From an uncultured Granulosicoccaceae bacterium (GTDB lineage: Bacteria; Pseudomonadota; Gammaproteobacteria; Granulosicoccales; Granulosicoccaceae): DNA of 64,000 nucleotides. Both the position numbers and the translations under genes were made by a program. This document shows positions 44,004 to 53,388 of the stretch, in pieces (within the stretch, counting starts at the first letter, position 1; every line of letters begins with the position of its first letter). The notes beneath the pieces are model-generated. The model worked only from the letters and a program-made list of their open reading frames with translations. It was not told the DNA's origin and searched no databases. The DNA lies in contig CALKXD010000064.1 of NCBI GenBank assembly GCA_938003855.1, positions 32,028-96,027 of the forward strand, given 5' to 3'.

Positions 44004-44615
44004 ATGGAAAACGAATATCTACTGGCGTTTTGCCTGGTGTATCTGATCGACTCGCTATCGCCCGGTCCTGCTGTGGCGATGGTGGTTGCCAGGGGGGCCG
44101 TTAACGGCGGCCTCAGGACCTTGCCGTTTATTGCGGGGCTTGTTGTCGGTGAACTCTTTTTGTTTGCGCTGGCCGTGGCCGGGCTGGCTGCACTGGCGGC
44201 GGCTATGGGGCCGTTGTTCGCTGTGATCAAATGGCTTGGTGTGGCTTACCTGTTGTATCTGGCGGTTAAAATGTGGCGCGCCAGGCCAGCGCAACTGCAG
44301 ACTGCGCACACGGCTGACACTGGCCGGCGTGCCTTTTTTATTGCCTGTCTGTTGCCGTTGGGCAACCCCAAGGCGGTCGGGTTTTATATCGCGCTGCTGC
44401 CTGCCGTGCTGGACGTCAGCGCGATTACCGCAGCGGCGGCAATGCAACTGGCCGTGATAGTGACGGTTGTCTGGGGAAGCGTACTGACGGGCTATGCGGC
44501 ACTGGCCGGGCGGTTGGGGCAGGGGTTATCGGCACCGTTTGCGCAGCGCTGCCTGCAGAGAACGTCGGCCGGCACGCTGGCTGTAGTGGCGGGTACTATC
44601 GCGCTTCGGACCTGA
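44004..44615 (+). CDS. LysE/RhtB-family exporter
   Basis: From the ATG at 44004 the protein has 203 residues, the normal length; the frame opens earlier at an ATG at 43950, which is less likely. Five to six membrane segments are visible, with SLSPGPAVAMVVARGAVNGG near residue 15 and LGVAYLLYLAVKMWRA near 73, the LysE signatures; PLGNPKAVGFYIALLPAVLD is the second conserved block. These proteins export amino acids or similar small molecules. It converges with the GntR gene. Substrate unknown. Confidence 0.87.
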   Translation: MENEYLLAFCLVYLIDSLSPGPAVAMVVARGAVNGGLRTLPFIAGLVVGELFLFALAVAGLAALAAAMGPLFAVIKWLGVAYLLYLAVKMWRARPAQLQTAHTADTGRRAFFIACLLPLGNPKAVGFYIALLPAVLDVSAITAAAAMQLAVIVTVVWGSVLTGYAALAGRLGQGLSAPFAQRCLQRTSAGTLAVVAGTIALRT

Positions 44616-44751
44616 ATAAAAAGGTGTTACCCATAACGGTCCCCGCTATCCGGCAGTACCGCTGTGACGTCGGAAATACCACTGTGTATCCGGCTGCGCG
44701 GTATCAACCAGGGTATGCAGTCACCTCAGCGATACCGGAGTTGCAGGCAAA

Positions 44752-45417
44752 TCACTGGCGCTTGGCCAGTGCTTCGAGTTGTAAGTCAAAGCCGTCCGTG
44801 ATGTGTGCGACCACTGAATCCATAGCCACCGTCGGGTCGGCTGAGGCTATCGAGTCGACCAGACTCATGTGATCGCCCAGTGATTTGCTGAGGTCGAGCT
44901 TTTCGATCGCCGCAAACAGATAGTAGCCAACACCGCGGTTCCAGATGTTGTCGAACATTTCCAGTAGGTAGCGGTTCTCGCATTGCACGATAAAGGTCCG
45001 GTGAATACTGCGATTAGCCTCGAAGTAGGCTTCAATGGTGGGTGACGAGATATTTTCTTCACGCTCGATGGTTGCTCGCAGGCTGGCCAGCTTGTCTTTG
45101 TTGTTCTCTACCGCCAGTATTCGTGCGGCTTGCCCCTCGATTGCGGCACGTGCCTGGTACAGCTCTTTTACTTCCTGATCTGAGATCCGGTGGATAATAA
45201 ACCCGCCGCGCGGAGAGCTGTCCAGAATGCCGTCCTGCTCAAGACGCAATAGCGCCTCGCGAATCGGAGTGCGGCTGATTTGCAGGTCGGCCGCCAGGCG
45301 TTCCTGAACCAGACGGTCCTCGTCTTTGATGTCGCCGGCGCGAATCGCCGTGAGAATCTGCTGATACACTTCATCGGCGAGTCTGGGGCGGTCGGTCTTG
45401 ATTTTTTTCAGTTGCAC
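44752..45417 (-). CDS. GntR-family transcriptional regulator (FCD/FadR subfamily)
   Basis: A 221-residue protein starting at GTG with AGGAAG upstream. The winged helix-turn-helix occupies residues ~14-75 (ERLAADLQISRTPIREALLR, DGILDSSPRGGFIIHRI). The FCD effector domain follows, with the likely metal-binding His residues in RSIHRTF, GDHMSLVDSI and VVAHITDG. It is divergent from the glx/mgs trio with a palindromic site between, and the same 14-base core recurs in front of the BMC operon, so it probably regulates both clusters. The effector is probably a carboxylate or amine intermediate of the pathway. Confidence 0.9.
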   Translation of the reverse strand: MQLKKIKTDRPRLADEVYQQILTAIRAGDIKDEDRLVQERLAADLQISRTPIREALLRLEQDGILDSSPRGGFIIHRISDQEVKELYQARAAIEGQAARILAVENNKDKLASLRATIEREENISSPTIEAYFEANRSIHRTFIVQCENRYLLEMFDNIWNRGVGYYLFAAIEKLDLSKSLGDHMSLVDSIASADPTVAMDSVVAHITDGFDLQLEALAKRQ

Positions 45418-45510
45418 TTCGGTGATGCTTCCTGATTGATGATGTCGCAGAGTCGGGTGTCGACACCGATACCGTTAATTTTCCACGGGTCAGATCATAG
45501 CGTCTAACCC

Positions 45511-45539
45511 TTGCAATAAAAATGGATACTGAATACAGT
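45511..45539 (+). promoter_or_regulatory. Candidate promoter of the glx/mgs-like operon
   Basis: TTGCAA at 45511-45516 and TACAGT at 45534-45539 are 17 bases apart. The -10 lies inside the operator, as at the BMC operon. The ribosome site GAGGAT at 45552-45557 precedes the ATG by seven bases. Confidence 0.55.
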
Positions 45540-45541
45540 AT
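45526..45541. promoter_or_regulatory. GntR-type operator, second copy
   Basis: ATACTG-AATA-CAGTAT has perfect 6-base arms. Bases 45526-45539 match the BMC site at 13 of 14 positions. It lies between the GntR gene and the glx/mgs-like trio and overlaps the -10 of the latter's candidate promoter. Confidence 0.75.
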
Positions 45542-45564
45542 ACAAAAATCGCGAGGATAACTCC

Positions 45565-46512
45565 ATGTGTGGAATTGCCGGTCGAATTCTAAAGACAGCA
45601 GGAAAAGTAGGCCACGACCTGGTCGAGCTAATGGATGCACAGGAGCACCGTGGCTCAGACAGCACCGGGTTTGCCGTTTACGGCGTACCGAGGGAAAGCG
45701 GGTATGTGCTGCGCGGGATGGGCTTTGATAAAGCGCAGCTCGACACCGACCTGGACGACTTCCGCCATAGCTTGAAGCAGCACAACTGTGACCTGCTTGA
45801 AGAACCCGCCATCCTGACCAATCAGGACGACCACTACTGTGTGCGTATGGTGATCAGCGATCCCGACGACATTGCGCGGTGGATCGAAACAGCAGATACA
45901 CTGGCCGACCGCTTCGAAGTACAGTCCTGCGGCCGCTCGCTGGAGATCGTCAAGGATATCGGCAGCTCTGAAGATGTCGCCGAAAAACACGGCGTCAGAG
46001 ACATGATCGGCACCCATGGCCTGGGCCACGCGCGGCTTGCGACCGAGAGTTCGGTTCTGCCCAACGCCAGTCATCCGTTCTGGGCGCGTCCGTTTCCGGA
46101 TGTGGCCATTGTCCACAACGGGCAGATCACTGATTACTACACCTGGCGCGCCAAGCTCGAGCGCAAGGGCTACCGCTTCCTCACCTACAACGACAGCGAG
46201 TTAATTGCCGTTTGGGTATCGGATCAAATGAAAAACGGCCTGACGATGGATCAGGCACTGCGCAAGTCGATCAGTTCTATAGATGGTGTGTTTACTTTTA
46301 TGATCGCACAGATGGATAGCATTGGTTTTGCTAAAGATCGCTTTGCAATGAAGCCGCTGGTAACAGTACATGCCGACGACGAACTCGCTGCCGCCACCGA
46401 AGAGCAGGCCGTGCGTCGTGTAGTCGCCGATGGCGCTGACGTTTATAACTACGACGGTCCGGCACTGACCAATATCTGGTATTCCGCCGCGCAAAAGGCG
46501 GCTGCCGCATGA
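45565..46512 (+). CDS. Class II glutamine amidotransferase subunit (GlxB/MgsA-like)
   Basis: A 315-residue protein with catalytic Cys as residue 2 (MCGIAGR). AQEHRGSDSTGFAVYG, GLGHARLATESSV, NASHPFWARPFPDVAIVHNG and YNDSELIAVWVSD are class II glutaminase blocks. It takes the place of the amidotransferase domain of glutamate synthase as a separate subunit. Size and gene order match MgsA of N-methylglutamate synthase and GlxB. In that system the subunit frees the gamma-glutamyl nitrogen (ammonia or alkylamine) and channels it to the FMN subunit. It begins a three-gene operon and overlaps the next gene by four bases. Confidence 0.88.
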   Translation: MCGIAGRILKTAGKVGHDLVELMDAQEHRGSDSTGFAVYGVPRESGYVLRGMGFDKAQLDTDLDDFRHSLKQHNCDLLEEPAILTNQDDHYCVRMVISDPDDIARWIETADTLADRFEVQSCGRSLEIVKDIGSSEDVAEKHGVRDMIGTHGLGHARLATESSVLPNASHPFWARPFPDVAIVHNGQITDYYTWRAKLERKGYRFLTYNDSELIAVWVSDQMKNGLTMDQALRKSISSIDGVFTFMIAQMDSIGFAKDRFAMKPLVTVHADDELAAATEEQAVRRVVADGADVYNYDGPALTNIWYSAAQKAAAA

Positions 46513-47201
46513 GCGAGGTCGTCATAGAAGTTGGCAAGCGACACATCCGTGAGGTCAACGAAGAGATACAGGCAACTGTCGCAAGCGGCGATAAAGTCAT
46601 TCTGCGCAATACTCTGTCGCGGCATAACCTGGGTATCGGTCTGCCCGACGGTGCGCAAATGCATGTCGAGGGCAGTGCCGGCTATTACTGCGGCGGGCTT
46701 AACAACGGCGCCAGCATTACTATAGAGCGCAACGCAGGCTGGGGTGCCGGTGAGGCGATGGCCTCCGGTCATATTACGGTAGGTGGCTATGCCGGTATGT
46801 CCTGCGGTGCGGCCATGCTGGGCGGTACTATTCACGTTAAGGGCGATACCGGACCACGTTGCGGTGTGGCGATGAAAGGCGGCAATATCGTCGTTGAAGG
46901 CAAGATAGGGTATCAGTCCGGGTTTATGGCGCACGCCGGTAAAATAATCGCACTCGGTGGTGCCGGCGAGTCCTGTGCTGATGCACTATGGGAAGGTGAA
47001 GTCTGGGTTGCCGGTGATATAGGCAGTCTGGGAGTAGATGTAGAAGTGGTTGAACCCACTGCCGAAGAAGTCGCAGATGTCGATGCGATTTTATCTCCGC
47101 TGGGCTTGCAGGACAGCTCGCGAAACTGGCGTAAAATGATCTCTGGTCAACGCCTTTGGTATTTTGAAAGTCGGGATGCTAACGCATGGCTCATGATCTA
47201 A
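46509..47201 (+). CDS. GXGXG-domain subunit (GlxC/MgsB-like, glutamate synthase C-terminal domain)
   Basis: A 230-residue protein made almost entirely of the GXGXG right-handed beta-helix seen at the C-terminus of glutamate synthase large subunits: HVEGSAGYYCGGLNNGASIT, GWGAGEAMASGHITVGGYAG, GTIHVKGDTGPRCGVAMKGG and IVVEGKIGYQSGF. It is a structural subunit joining the amidotransferase and FMN subunits. Its length matches MgsB. The gene overlaps the next by 16 bases. Confidence 0.88.
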   Translation: MSEVVIEVGKRHIREVNEEIQATVASGDKVILRNTLSRHNLGIGLPDGAQMHVEGSAGYYCGGLNNGASITIERNAGWGAGEAMASGHITVGGYAGMSCGAAMLGGTIHVKGDTGPRCGVAMKGGNIVVEGKIGYQSGFMAHAGKIIALGGAGESCADALWEGEVWVAGDIGSLGVDVEVVEPTAEEVADVDAILSPLGLQDSSRNWRKMISGQRLWYFESRDANAWLMI

Positions 47202-48607
47202 CAAAACCGTATGAATATCCGTTCGACATGCCGTCTGAAGAAGACGTCAAGTTTGGCGATGGAAAGATTGAAGGTAGGCCGGCGGGCGTTCCGGGGTCCT
47301 ATGATGAGGGTGGTTCCACCCGATGGACCCCGGAAGCTATCTCAGAGGTGCACGCGCTTGCACAACTGGGGCGCTATCAGGTGCGCGGCTACAATACCTT
47401 CAACAAGCAGATGCCCACGTTTGATGATCTGACTTTTGTCCCGGCCACCATGACCCGACTGCCGCTTGAAGGCTATCGGGAAAGCTGCGACACCACGACG
47501 GTTCTGGGTGCCGGTCGCGGGCTGGTCGAAAAACCGCTCGAACTGAAAATTCCAATCTATATCGCATCGATGTCATTCGGTGCACTGTCGGCCAGCGCTA
47601 AAGCGTCGCTGGGCCATGGTGCATCAAAAGTCGGCACGATGACCTGCACCGGTGAGGGCGGCATGCTCGAAGAAGAGCGCGCTGCATCGCAACGGTTGCT
47701 GTACCAGATGTCTCCCGCGCGCTACGGACTCGATCTGGATCACCTGCGTCGCGCTGATGCGTTGGAGTTGGTTGTCGGGCAGGGTGCCAAGCCCGGAACC
47801 GGCGGTTTACTGCTGGGCATGAAAGTCAGCCCGCGTGTTTCAAAAATGCGTTCACTGCCCGAGGGCGTCGATCAGCGATCCACCATTCGCCACCCCGATT
47901 TTCTGGGGGCTGATGATCTGGCCGTAAAGGTCGAAGAACTGCGCATCGCTACCAACTATAAAGTGCCGATCTTTCTAAAAATGGGTGCGACACGTCCACG
48001 CTTTGATGTCGCAATCGCCGCCAAGGCCGGTGTTGATGTTGTCGTCGTGGATGGTGCTGAAGGTGGTACCGGCGCGTCGCCCGAGCTATTACTTAATCAC
48101 ACCGGTATCCCCACCATGAGCGCGATCCGCGCTGCGCGTGAGGCACTTGATGAGTGTGGCATGAGTGGTGTTGTTGATCTTGTCGCCGCCGGTGGTATAC
48201 GCACCGGAGTGGATGCGGCCAAGTGTCTGGCGCTGGGTGCTGATGCGGTAATGATCGGCAACGGTGCCATGATGGCGCTCGGCTGTAACTCGCCACGCTA
48301 TCTGGACGACTATCACAAGCTGGGTACCACACCGGGGGCATGTCACCATTGCCATACCGGTTTGTGTCCGGTGGGTGTTGCAACCCAGGATCCAGAACTT
48401 GAAAAACGCATGCATGTCCCGTCAGGGGCTGAGCGTGTCGCGCGCTACCTGACGGCCATGACGATGGAAATCACCTCACTGGCAAAAGCCTGCGGGAAAT
48501 CATCGGTGCATAATCTGGAGGTCGAAGATTTACGCGCCCTGTCGTTTCAGGCATCAGCGTTTACCGGTGTCAAGATGGCTGGTATTGATCGCGCCTACGA
48601 CTGGTAA
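47186..48607 (+). CDS. FMN-binding glutamate synthase-like subunit (GlxD/MgsC-like)
   Basis: A 473-residue protein matching the FMN-binding synthase domain of GltB: MSFGALSASAKASLGHGASK near residue 130, GEGGMLEEERAAS, GQGAKPGTGGLLLGMKVS, FLKMGATRPRFDVAIAAKAG and VVVDGAEGGTGASPELLLNH. The iron-sulfur Cys residues are in GACHHCHTGLCPVG near residue 384, and EDLRALS closes the domain. As a stand-alone subunit with the two preceding proteins it corresponds to MgsC of N-methylglutamate synthase, which reduces the imine of 2-oxoglutarate with an alkylamine to make N-alkyl-glutamate. An ordinary glutamate synthase role is less likely, since the enzyme is split and regulated with the BMC operon. Confidence 0.88.
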   Translation: MAHDLTKPYEYPFDMPSEEDVKFGDGKIEGRPAGVPGSYDEGGSTRWTPEAISEVHALAQLGRYQVRGYNTFNKQMPTFDDLTFVPATMTRLPLEGYRESCDTTTVLGAGRGLVEKPLELKIPIYIASMSFGALSASAKASLGHGASKVGTMTCTGEGGMLEEERAASQRLLYQMSPARYGLDLDHLRRADALELVVGQGAKPGTGGLLLGMKVSPRVSKMRSLPEGVDQRSTIRHPDFLGADDLAVKVEELRIATNYKVPIFLKMGATRPRFDVAIAAKAGVDVVVVDGAEGGTGASPELLLNHTGIPTMSAIRAAREALDECGMSGVVDLVAAGGIRTGVDAAKCLALGADAVMIGNGAMMALGCNSPRYLDDYHKLGTTPGACHHCHTGLCPVGVATQDPELEKRMHVPSGAERVARYLTAMTMEITSLAKACGKSSVHNLEVEDLRALSFQASAFTGVKMAGIDRAYDW

Positions 48608-48627
48608 TTAACCCGCATGCGGGCATG

Positions 48628-48651
48628 GTGGCGGTTGTCTTGTACCGCCAC
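48628..48651. terminator. Stem-loop between the convergent glx/mgs operon and the membrane hydrolase gene
   Basis: GTGGCGGT and ACCGCCAC form a perfect 8-bp stem with an 8-base loop. A 12-base palindrome CCCGCATGCGGG lies just before it at 48612-48623. No T-run on either strand, so it is at most a weak bidirectional terminator. Confidence 0.4.
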
Positions 48652-48703
48652 GGCGGATAACACTTACAGGCAGTCAAGTCCGCAAGCTGACAAAACGCGG
48701 TGT

Positions 48704-51313
48704 TTAAGCAGCCGGCGTTTTTGATTCGATGACCGTCGCTATCAGCTTGTCCAGCGCTCTATTCACCGGTTGTACCTGACCGCTCCAGTATTTTGTGTGA
48801 CCCCCGAAACCCGTACAGGACTCACGTGCAGTTCCGTTGAAGGCGGTGGTCACATGATGTCTGGTGTATCGGTTGACATCATCGTCACCGCTCCACAAAT
48901 AGCGCCCGACATAGTCGCCGCTCATGTATAGATTGTGCCAACTGGCCAGCCCGAGTGAGGCAGGATCCGGGCCGCTGTCGGTTTCGTTGTTGTGGTCACA
49001 CCATTGGTACTGATGTGGAAACCGGTGGTTATAGAGCTGCCTCAGCGGACTGCCAAAACTCAGAAAGTGCATCGGGATCCGGGCTTTGCCGTGGCCCGGT
49101 AACAAAGGCTGCAGCGACTTATCCGTGGCACCACTGCCGAGCGCCTGCTCGCGCTCAAGGAACCGTAGCAGGTCTGCGGTGATTACCGTTCCCTGACTGT
49201 GTGCGACGATCACCAGCCCGTCATAGGGCTGACCGTTTTGTGGATCACGCCAGTTGGCGATGTGCCGCAGCAGCGAAACATAGCGACGGCAAATAGCAGC
49301 TTTAGCGTTATTGCGACGCGGCCGCACGCGAAACCAGTTAGTGACGTCGAGGGCAATATCCAGAACTGCCCCGAAGCCTTTTTTAACTTTCTCGATGGGG
49401 CCGTGGCCAAACATCAGAGCGACAATTAAAATTGCCAGCCCCAACACCAGGTAGTGGTCAAACTGATCCACCGGCGGATCATAAAGAAGTCTGTGCAGCG
49501 CTGATATCGGGATCATAACAAACAGCACCAGCATCAGTGCCCAGGAGGCATAGTTCATTTGCCGGAAGCCCCGGTCGAGTATTTTTCCGAGACCTGCGGT
49601 ATCTTCTGATTCCTTCACCCCGTCACTGAGCGGGGCCGGACAAATAACCCAGGCGGCAAACCCGGCGGCAGCCAGAACTGTCGCCGCTATATAGGGAAGT
49701 CCCGGTAGAAACTGGGCTTCAAGCACAGCAACCAGAGTGTCAGGAACCACGCGAATGTTGTAGTAGTTGCCAAACAGGATCTCGGTGCCTTGATAGATCA
49801 GCTCCCACAGCGAAAACGTAATCAGGATTGATAGTAAACCGGATACCACCAGGGAGGTGGTGCTGGTCTGAAACAAGCGGTGGTTTTTGGCGTGTTGATC
49901 CTGTGGTGTGTTGCGCACAATAAACACCGCCGCGAGAAAACTGACCAGCGCAAAAAGCACAAACAAGGTAATGGCGACAACAGTGGCAATCGCGACCAGT
50001 TGACTGCCAACGGCACCGGCCATGAATAATTTTTGTGCAAGAATATATTCTGCGCTGTGTCCCATGTTGTGCAGCGACGCGGTATCGAGACCGGACAGCA
50101 GCACAGTTCCAAGCCTTGGAGACACGTGTTGTATCATCGTCGAGGCGGTCATCACGGCGGTGTCGCTGGTTTGTAAAATTACCAGCAAGGCCACCGCGAG
50201 CCCCAGCAGAGCAGTGCCAACCTGTTTAGCACCGGGTTGGCGTTTATCGTAAATATAGATAAGCCCCCACAGCAACAGACAGAAGCATACATGGGTCAGC
50301 GTGGTATTGATTTCTACACTGACACGGATGACGGAATACAGCGCGACGACGGTGGCGGCAATTGCCGCTACCGGAACAAACAACCAGTGCCAGTATTTAT
50401 CGTTCTTTCGACCGTGCTTGAACATCCGGTGTATTAAAAATATGCCGCCACCGCTCAGCAACAGTAGCAGGGCAATACTGTTGCCACCGGCGTGGTCGCC
50501 GCTCTGTTGACTGATAATAAACGGCAGTACCGTGACCCCCAGACTAAGCAGGCACAAGTGCAGTATAGGGACCACTATAACGGTCAGGTACTCGGCCAGC
50601 AGGTGGGATAAAAACGCAACCCGCCAGGCAATGCCTTTGCCGGGTGCATACGGGCGTGCCCGCTCCAGAGTCAGTGTGCCAATGCGTGGCAGAAAATACA
50701 GCAGCAGATAAAACTCGAACAGAAAACTGAAAAAATTGTTGCCAACACGTGATAAGTCTGACCAGTGTGCCTCGAATATATCAATGGTCGCTGCCGGGTG
50801 GTCTGTGGTTTCGCGCCGCTCACCGGACAGCACCTTGATTTCCATGGTGTGGGTATCGCTTTTATCGTCAAAGCCCTGTAACTGCTCGCGCATGGATTCG
50901 TGCTCGGTCCATTCACCGTCGTTGAGCAGGTGGCTGTTGTCTGTACCCAGGTTATCTATAATCAGCTTGTCGTTGTGGCGCTTGCAAAAGACAATTTCTT
51001 TGTCATCAGCCGGGTAGGTGGCCAGGCGGCTAACGGCGGCGTTGGTAGACAACCCCTGCAATCCCCTGCATTGCTTTTCTGTAGCGTCGATATTGATAGT
51101 GCGGGCAAGCGTGACACTTTTTTGCGCAATGATGGTCTGAAATTCGGTGAAATTCTCGTAGAGTGGCTCGGGTGACGGGGCGCGGGTATCCTGCTTTTCG
51201 GCCAGCAATAGATCGGCGGCTGCCCGTTGTGTGGCGTAGCGCTGCTGATCAGCGACACCGTGCACGGCAAGAATAGCTATTCTGGGCTTTGGGCGGTTTT
51301 GATCATGTTCCAT
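48704..51313 (-). CDS. Large membrane protein with split serine-hydrolase (lipase-like) domain
   Basis: An 869-residue protein. The N-terminus starts an alpha/beta-hydrolase fold (RIAILAVHGVADQQRYATQR, with the oxyanion-hole His-Gly). From about residue 205 to 620 there are some ten hydrophobic segments, so the fold is interrupted by a membrane domain. The C-terminal part completes the hydrolase: GLVIVAHSQGTVITADLLRF gives the nucleophile Ser, MHFLSFGSPLRQLYNHRFP the following strand, and VNRYTRHHVTTAFNG a candidate catalytic His. No close family recognised. Its role may be lipid or peptide hydrolysis at the inner membrane. It stands alone between convergent and divergent neighbours. Confidence 0.75.
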   Translation of the reverse strand: MEHDQNRPKPRIAILAVHGVADQQRYATQRAAADLLLAEKQDTRAPSPEPLYENFTEFQTIIAQKSVTLARTINIDATEKQCRGLQGLSTNAAVSRLATYPADDKEIVFCKRHNDKLIIDNLGTDNSHLLNDGEWTEHESMREQLQGFDDKSDTHTMEIKVLSGERRETTDHPAATIDIFEAHWSDLSRVGNNFFSFLFEFYLLLYFLPRIGTLTLERARPYAPGKGIAWRVAFLSHLLAEYLTVIVVPILHLCLLSLGVTVLPFIISQQSGDHAGGNSIALLLLLSGGGIFLIHRMFKHGRKNDKYWHWLFVPVAAIAATVVALYSVIRVSVEINTTLTHVCFCLLLWGLIYIYDKRQPGAKQVGTALLGLAVALLVILQTSDTAVMTASTMIQHVSPRLGTVLLSGLDTASLHNMGHSAEYILAQKLFMAGAVGSQLVAIATVVAITLFVLFALVSFLAAVFIVRNTPQDQHAKNHRLFQTSTTSLVVSGLLSILITFSLWELIYQGTEILFGNYYNIRVVPDTLVAVLEAQFLPGLPYIAATVLAAAGFAAWVICPAPLSDGVKESEDTAGLGKILDRGFRQMNYASWALMLVLFVMIPISALHRLLYDPPVDQFDHYLVLGLAILIVALMFGHGPIEKVKKGFGAVLDIALDVTNWFRVRPRRNNAKAAICRRYVSLLRHIANWRDPQNGQPYDGLVIVAHSQGTVITADLLRFLEREQALGSGATDKSLQPLLPGHGKARIPMHFLSFGSPLRQLYNHRFPHQYQWCDHNNETDSGPDPASLGLASWHNLYMSGDYVGRYLWSGDDDVNRYTRHHVTTAFNGTARESCTGFGGHTKYWSGQVQPVNRALDKLIATVIESKTPAA

Positions 51314-51488
51314 ATGCTTCTCTTGAAGTAATACCAGAGAATCCCTGCCACCACCTGGCTGTATTAACGGGACACTCCTGCAAAACCCTACCGCAGTTGT
51401 TGACTACTTTACAGGGGTGTCGCATTAGAAGGCAGATATCTCTGATCTATGGTAAAACACGCGCACCAAATTATTTTGCCAGATACTG

Positions 51489-53234
51489 ATGCTTGCCACT
51501 ATCTTCCGGCGTTGGTGGGACATTGCCCCCATTGACGACTCAGCAACAGAAAATATAGATCAAGCCGTACTCGAGCACCTGCATACGCACGTGGTGCGCG
51601 TGCCGTATTTGTTTCTGGTGGCAACCGCCATAATGGCGATGATGATCGCGCAATCTGTGCCCTGGGTCTGGCCGGCTCTGTGGTTTCTCGCAGTGGCGCT
51701 GGTACAGCTGGTCCGGGCACCTCTGATGGTTCGCACTATCGAAGACACCGCTCGTCCTGCGCGTGAACGGCTGGCCCGTTGCGTAAAGTGGTTTCTTTTC
51801 AGCTCCACCGTATTTGCCACTATTATTGTTTTCTTTCCGTTTGTGAGTGAGTCGGTCCGCTTTATTTTCACTATTCTGATCATTGGACTGGTGGTCGGTG
51901 GGATTGCCAGTCTGCAGGGCTATCCGCCGATCTTCTTCAGTTTCGCGATACCCAACATCGGTGCGGTTATTCTGGGCTGGCTGTTTACCACCCCTGAGCA
52001 CTCACCGGTGTGGGTGCACTATGCGTTGGCAGGGCTGACTTTTCTATTGCTGCTGCATCTGTTTGGTTTTTCCCGCTATACGTATCGGGCTTTTGCAACT
52101 GCGCAAATACTGAATTCAGATCTTCAGGCGGCATTGTTGCGGGCAAACGAAGCAAACGAGGCGAAAAGTAAGTTTTTTACCGCTGCCAGTCACGACCTGC
52201 GACAACCGCTGCAATCTATTGGTTTTCTTAGTCACAGTATTGAGCGCAGTTATTCTAATCCGGCCGAGGTTAAAAAGCTGTCTGTCTCAATAAACCGCTG
52301 TGTGAGTTTTTTATCCAATGAAATCGACACGCTGCTTGATATATCCAGTCTCGACACCGGACAAGTCACTGTGCGCCCGCAACCGATAGAACTGACAGAG
52401 GTGCTGCAGCACGTCACCGATATCTATCAACCACAAGCACAAGCTGGCGGGATCAAACTATCGATGGTGGTAAACGACCGCCCGATCATCAATGCAGATA
52501 AGGTGCTGCTCACCCGGTTGCTGCGTAATCTGGTTGATAACGCCTGTAAGTACACCCACCACGGTGATGTCACACTGACATTATCTGTGGTTGATGGCTT
52601 TGCGGAAATTGTCGTGGAAGATACCGGCATAGGGATCAGCGTCGAACACCAGGCCCGCATCTTTGATGAGTTTCATCAGGTGGGAAACCCTCAGCGTGAT
52701 CGCCGTAAGGGGCTCGGGTTGGGTTTGTCAGTGGTTAATCGCCTACTGGTACTGCTTAACGGTTCGCTGTCAGTCGAATCAACGATTGGCGTTGGCAGTA
52801 AATTCAGTGTGTGTTTCCCGCTCGACCGCTCACGAGAGTCTCTGGTGCCACCGTGTGCCCGGTCGCTCCGACAGTTTTCTCACAAAGCGCTTCTGATCGA
52901 AGACGATGAAGACGTCAGAGAGGCGACACAGTTGCTGCTGGAGTCCTGGGGCTTTGCGGTCAGTACGGCGCTGGACTGGGCTTCTGTTGAGGCGTCGCTA
53001 TTGCAGTCGCTCCCCGATATCGTAATTTCCGATCTGCGCCTGCCCTGTGAGAGTGGTCTGCAAATCGCCACCAGAATCAGACAGCACCACCATCAAATGC
53101 CAGTGTTGCTGATCAGTGGTGATCACTCTTCTCCTTTGGCGGTAGAGGCAATGTCAATGGGTTATGTGGTGTTGAGCAAGCCGGTCAGTGTGGGCGGCCT
53201 GAACGCCGAGATCGCCTCTTTGCTTGGCCGATAG
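51489..53234 (+). CDS. Hybrid sensor histidine kinase with receiver domain
   Basis: A 581-residue protein. About six membrane segments occupy residues ~40-205. The dimerisation and phospho-acceptor helix is FFTAASHDLRQPLQSIGFL near residue 227 with the phosphorylated His. The ATP domain has N-box LLRNLVDNACKY, G1 VEDTGIGIS and GLGLGLSVVNRLL. A C-terminal receiver follows from ALLIEDDEDVREATQ, with the phospho-acceptor Asp in IVISDLRLP and the Lys in VLSKPV. The HDLRQPL variant is typical of a hybrid kinase group that lacks an extracellular sensor. It has no partner regulator beside it. Signal and target unknown. Confidence 0.92.
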   Translation: MLATIFRRWWDIAPIDDSATENIDQAVLEHLHTHVVRVPYLFLVATAIMAMMIAQSVPWVWPALWFLAVALVQLVRAPLMVRTIEDTARPARERLARCVKWFLFSSTVFATIIVFFPFVSESVRFIFTILIIGLVVGGIASLQGYPPIFFSFAIPNIGAVILGWLFTTPEHSPVWVHYALAGLTFLLLLHLFGFSRYTYRAFATAQILNSDLQAALLRANEANEAKSKFFTAASHDLRQPLQSIGFLSHSIERSYSNPAEVKKLSVSINRCVSFLSNEIDTLLDISSLDTGQVTVRPQPIELTEVLQHVTDIYQPQAQAGGIKLSMVVNDRPIINADKVLLTRLLRNLVDNACKYTHHGDVTLTLSVVDGFAEIVVEDTGIGISVEHQARIFDEFHQVGNPQRDRRKGLGLGLSVVNRLLVLLNGSLSVESTIGVGSKFSVCFPLDRSRESLVPPCARSLRQFSHKALLIEDDEDVREATQLLLESWGFAVSTALDWASVEASLLQSLPDIVISDLRLPCESGLQIATRIRQHHHQMPVLLISGDHSSPLAVEAMSMGYVVLSKPVSVGGLNAEIASLLGR

Positions 53235-53388
53235 CCCGCACCGCCAGGCATTGGCGCCGGGCCCGCTGCAGCCGGTCTTAATCTGGCCGGGGCTGTACTG
53301 TATTTGACCACCGCATCGATCACCGGCGGCCCCTTGCATCTAGCCCGTGTACGTCGGTGTGGCGTTGTTGAAACGGTTGCCGCCGCCG

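Noticed and set aside
44752..48607. Reading the glx/mgs trio as a broken glutamate synthase (frameshifted gltB)
   Set aside because: The three domains are in an order (amidotransferase, GXGXG, FMN) different from GltB, each with its own start, matching the known split glx/mgs arrangement.
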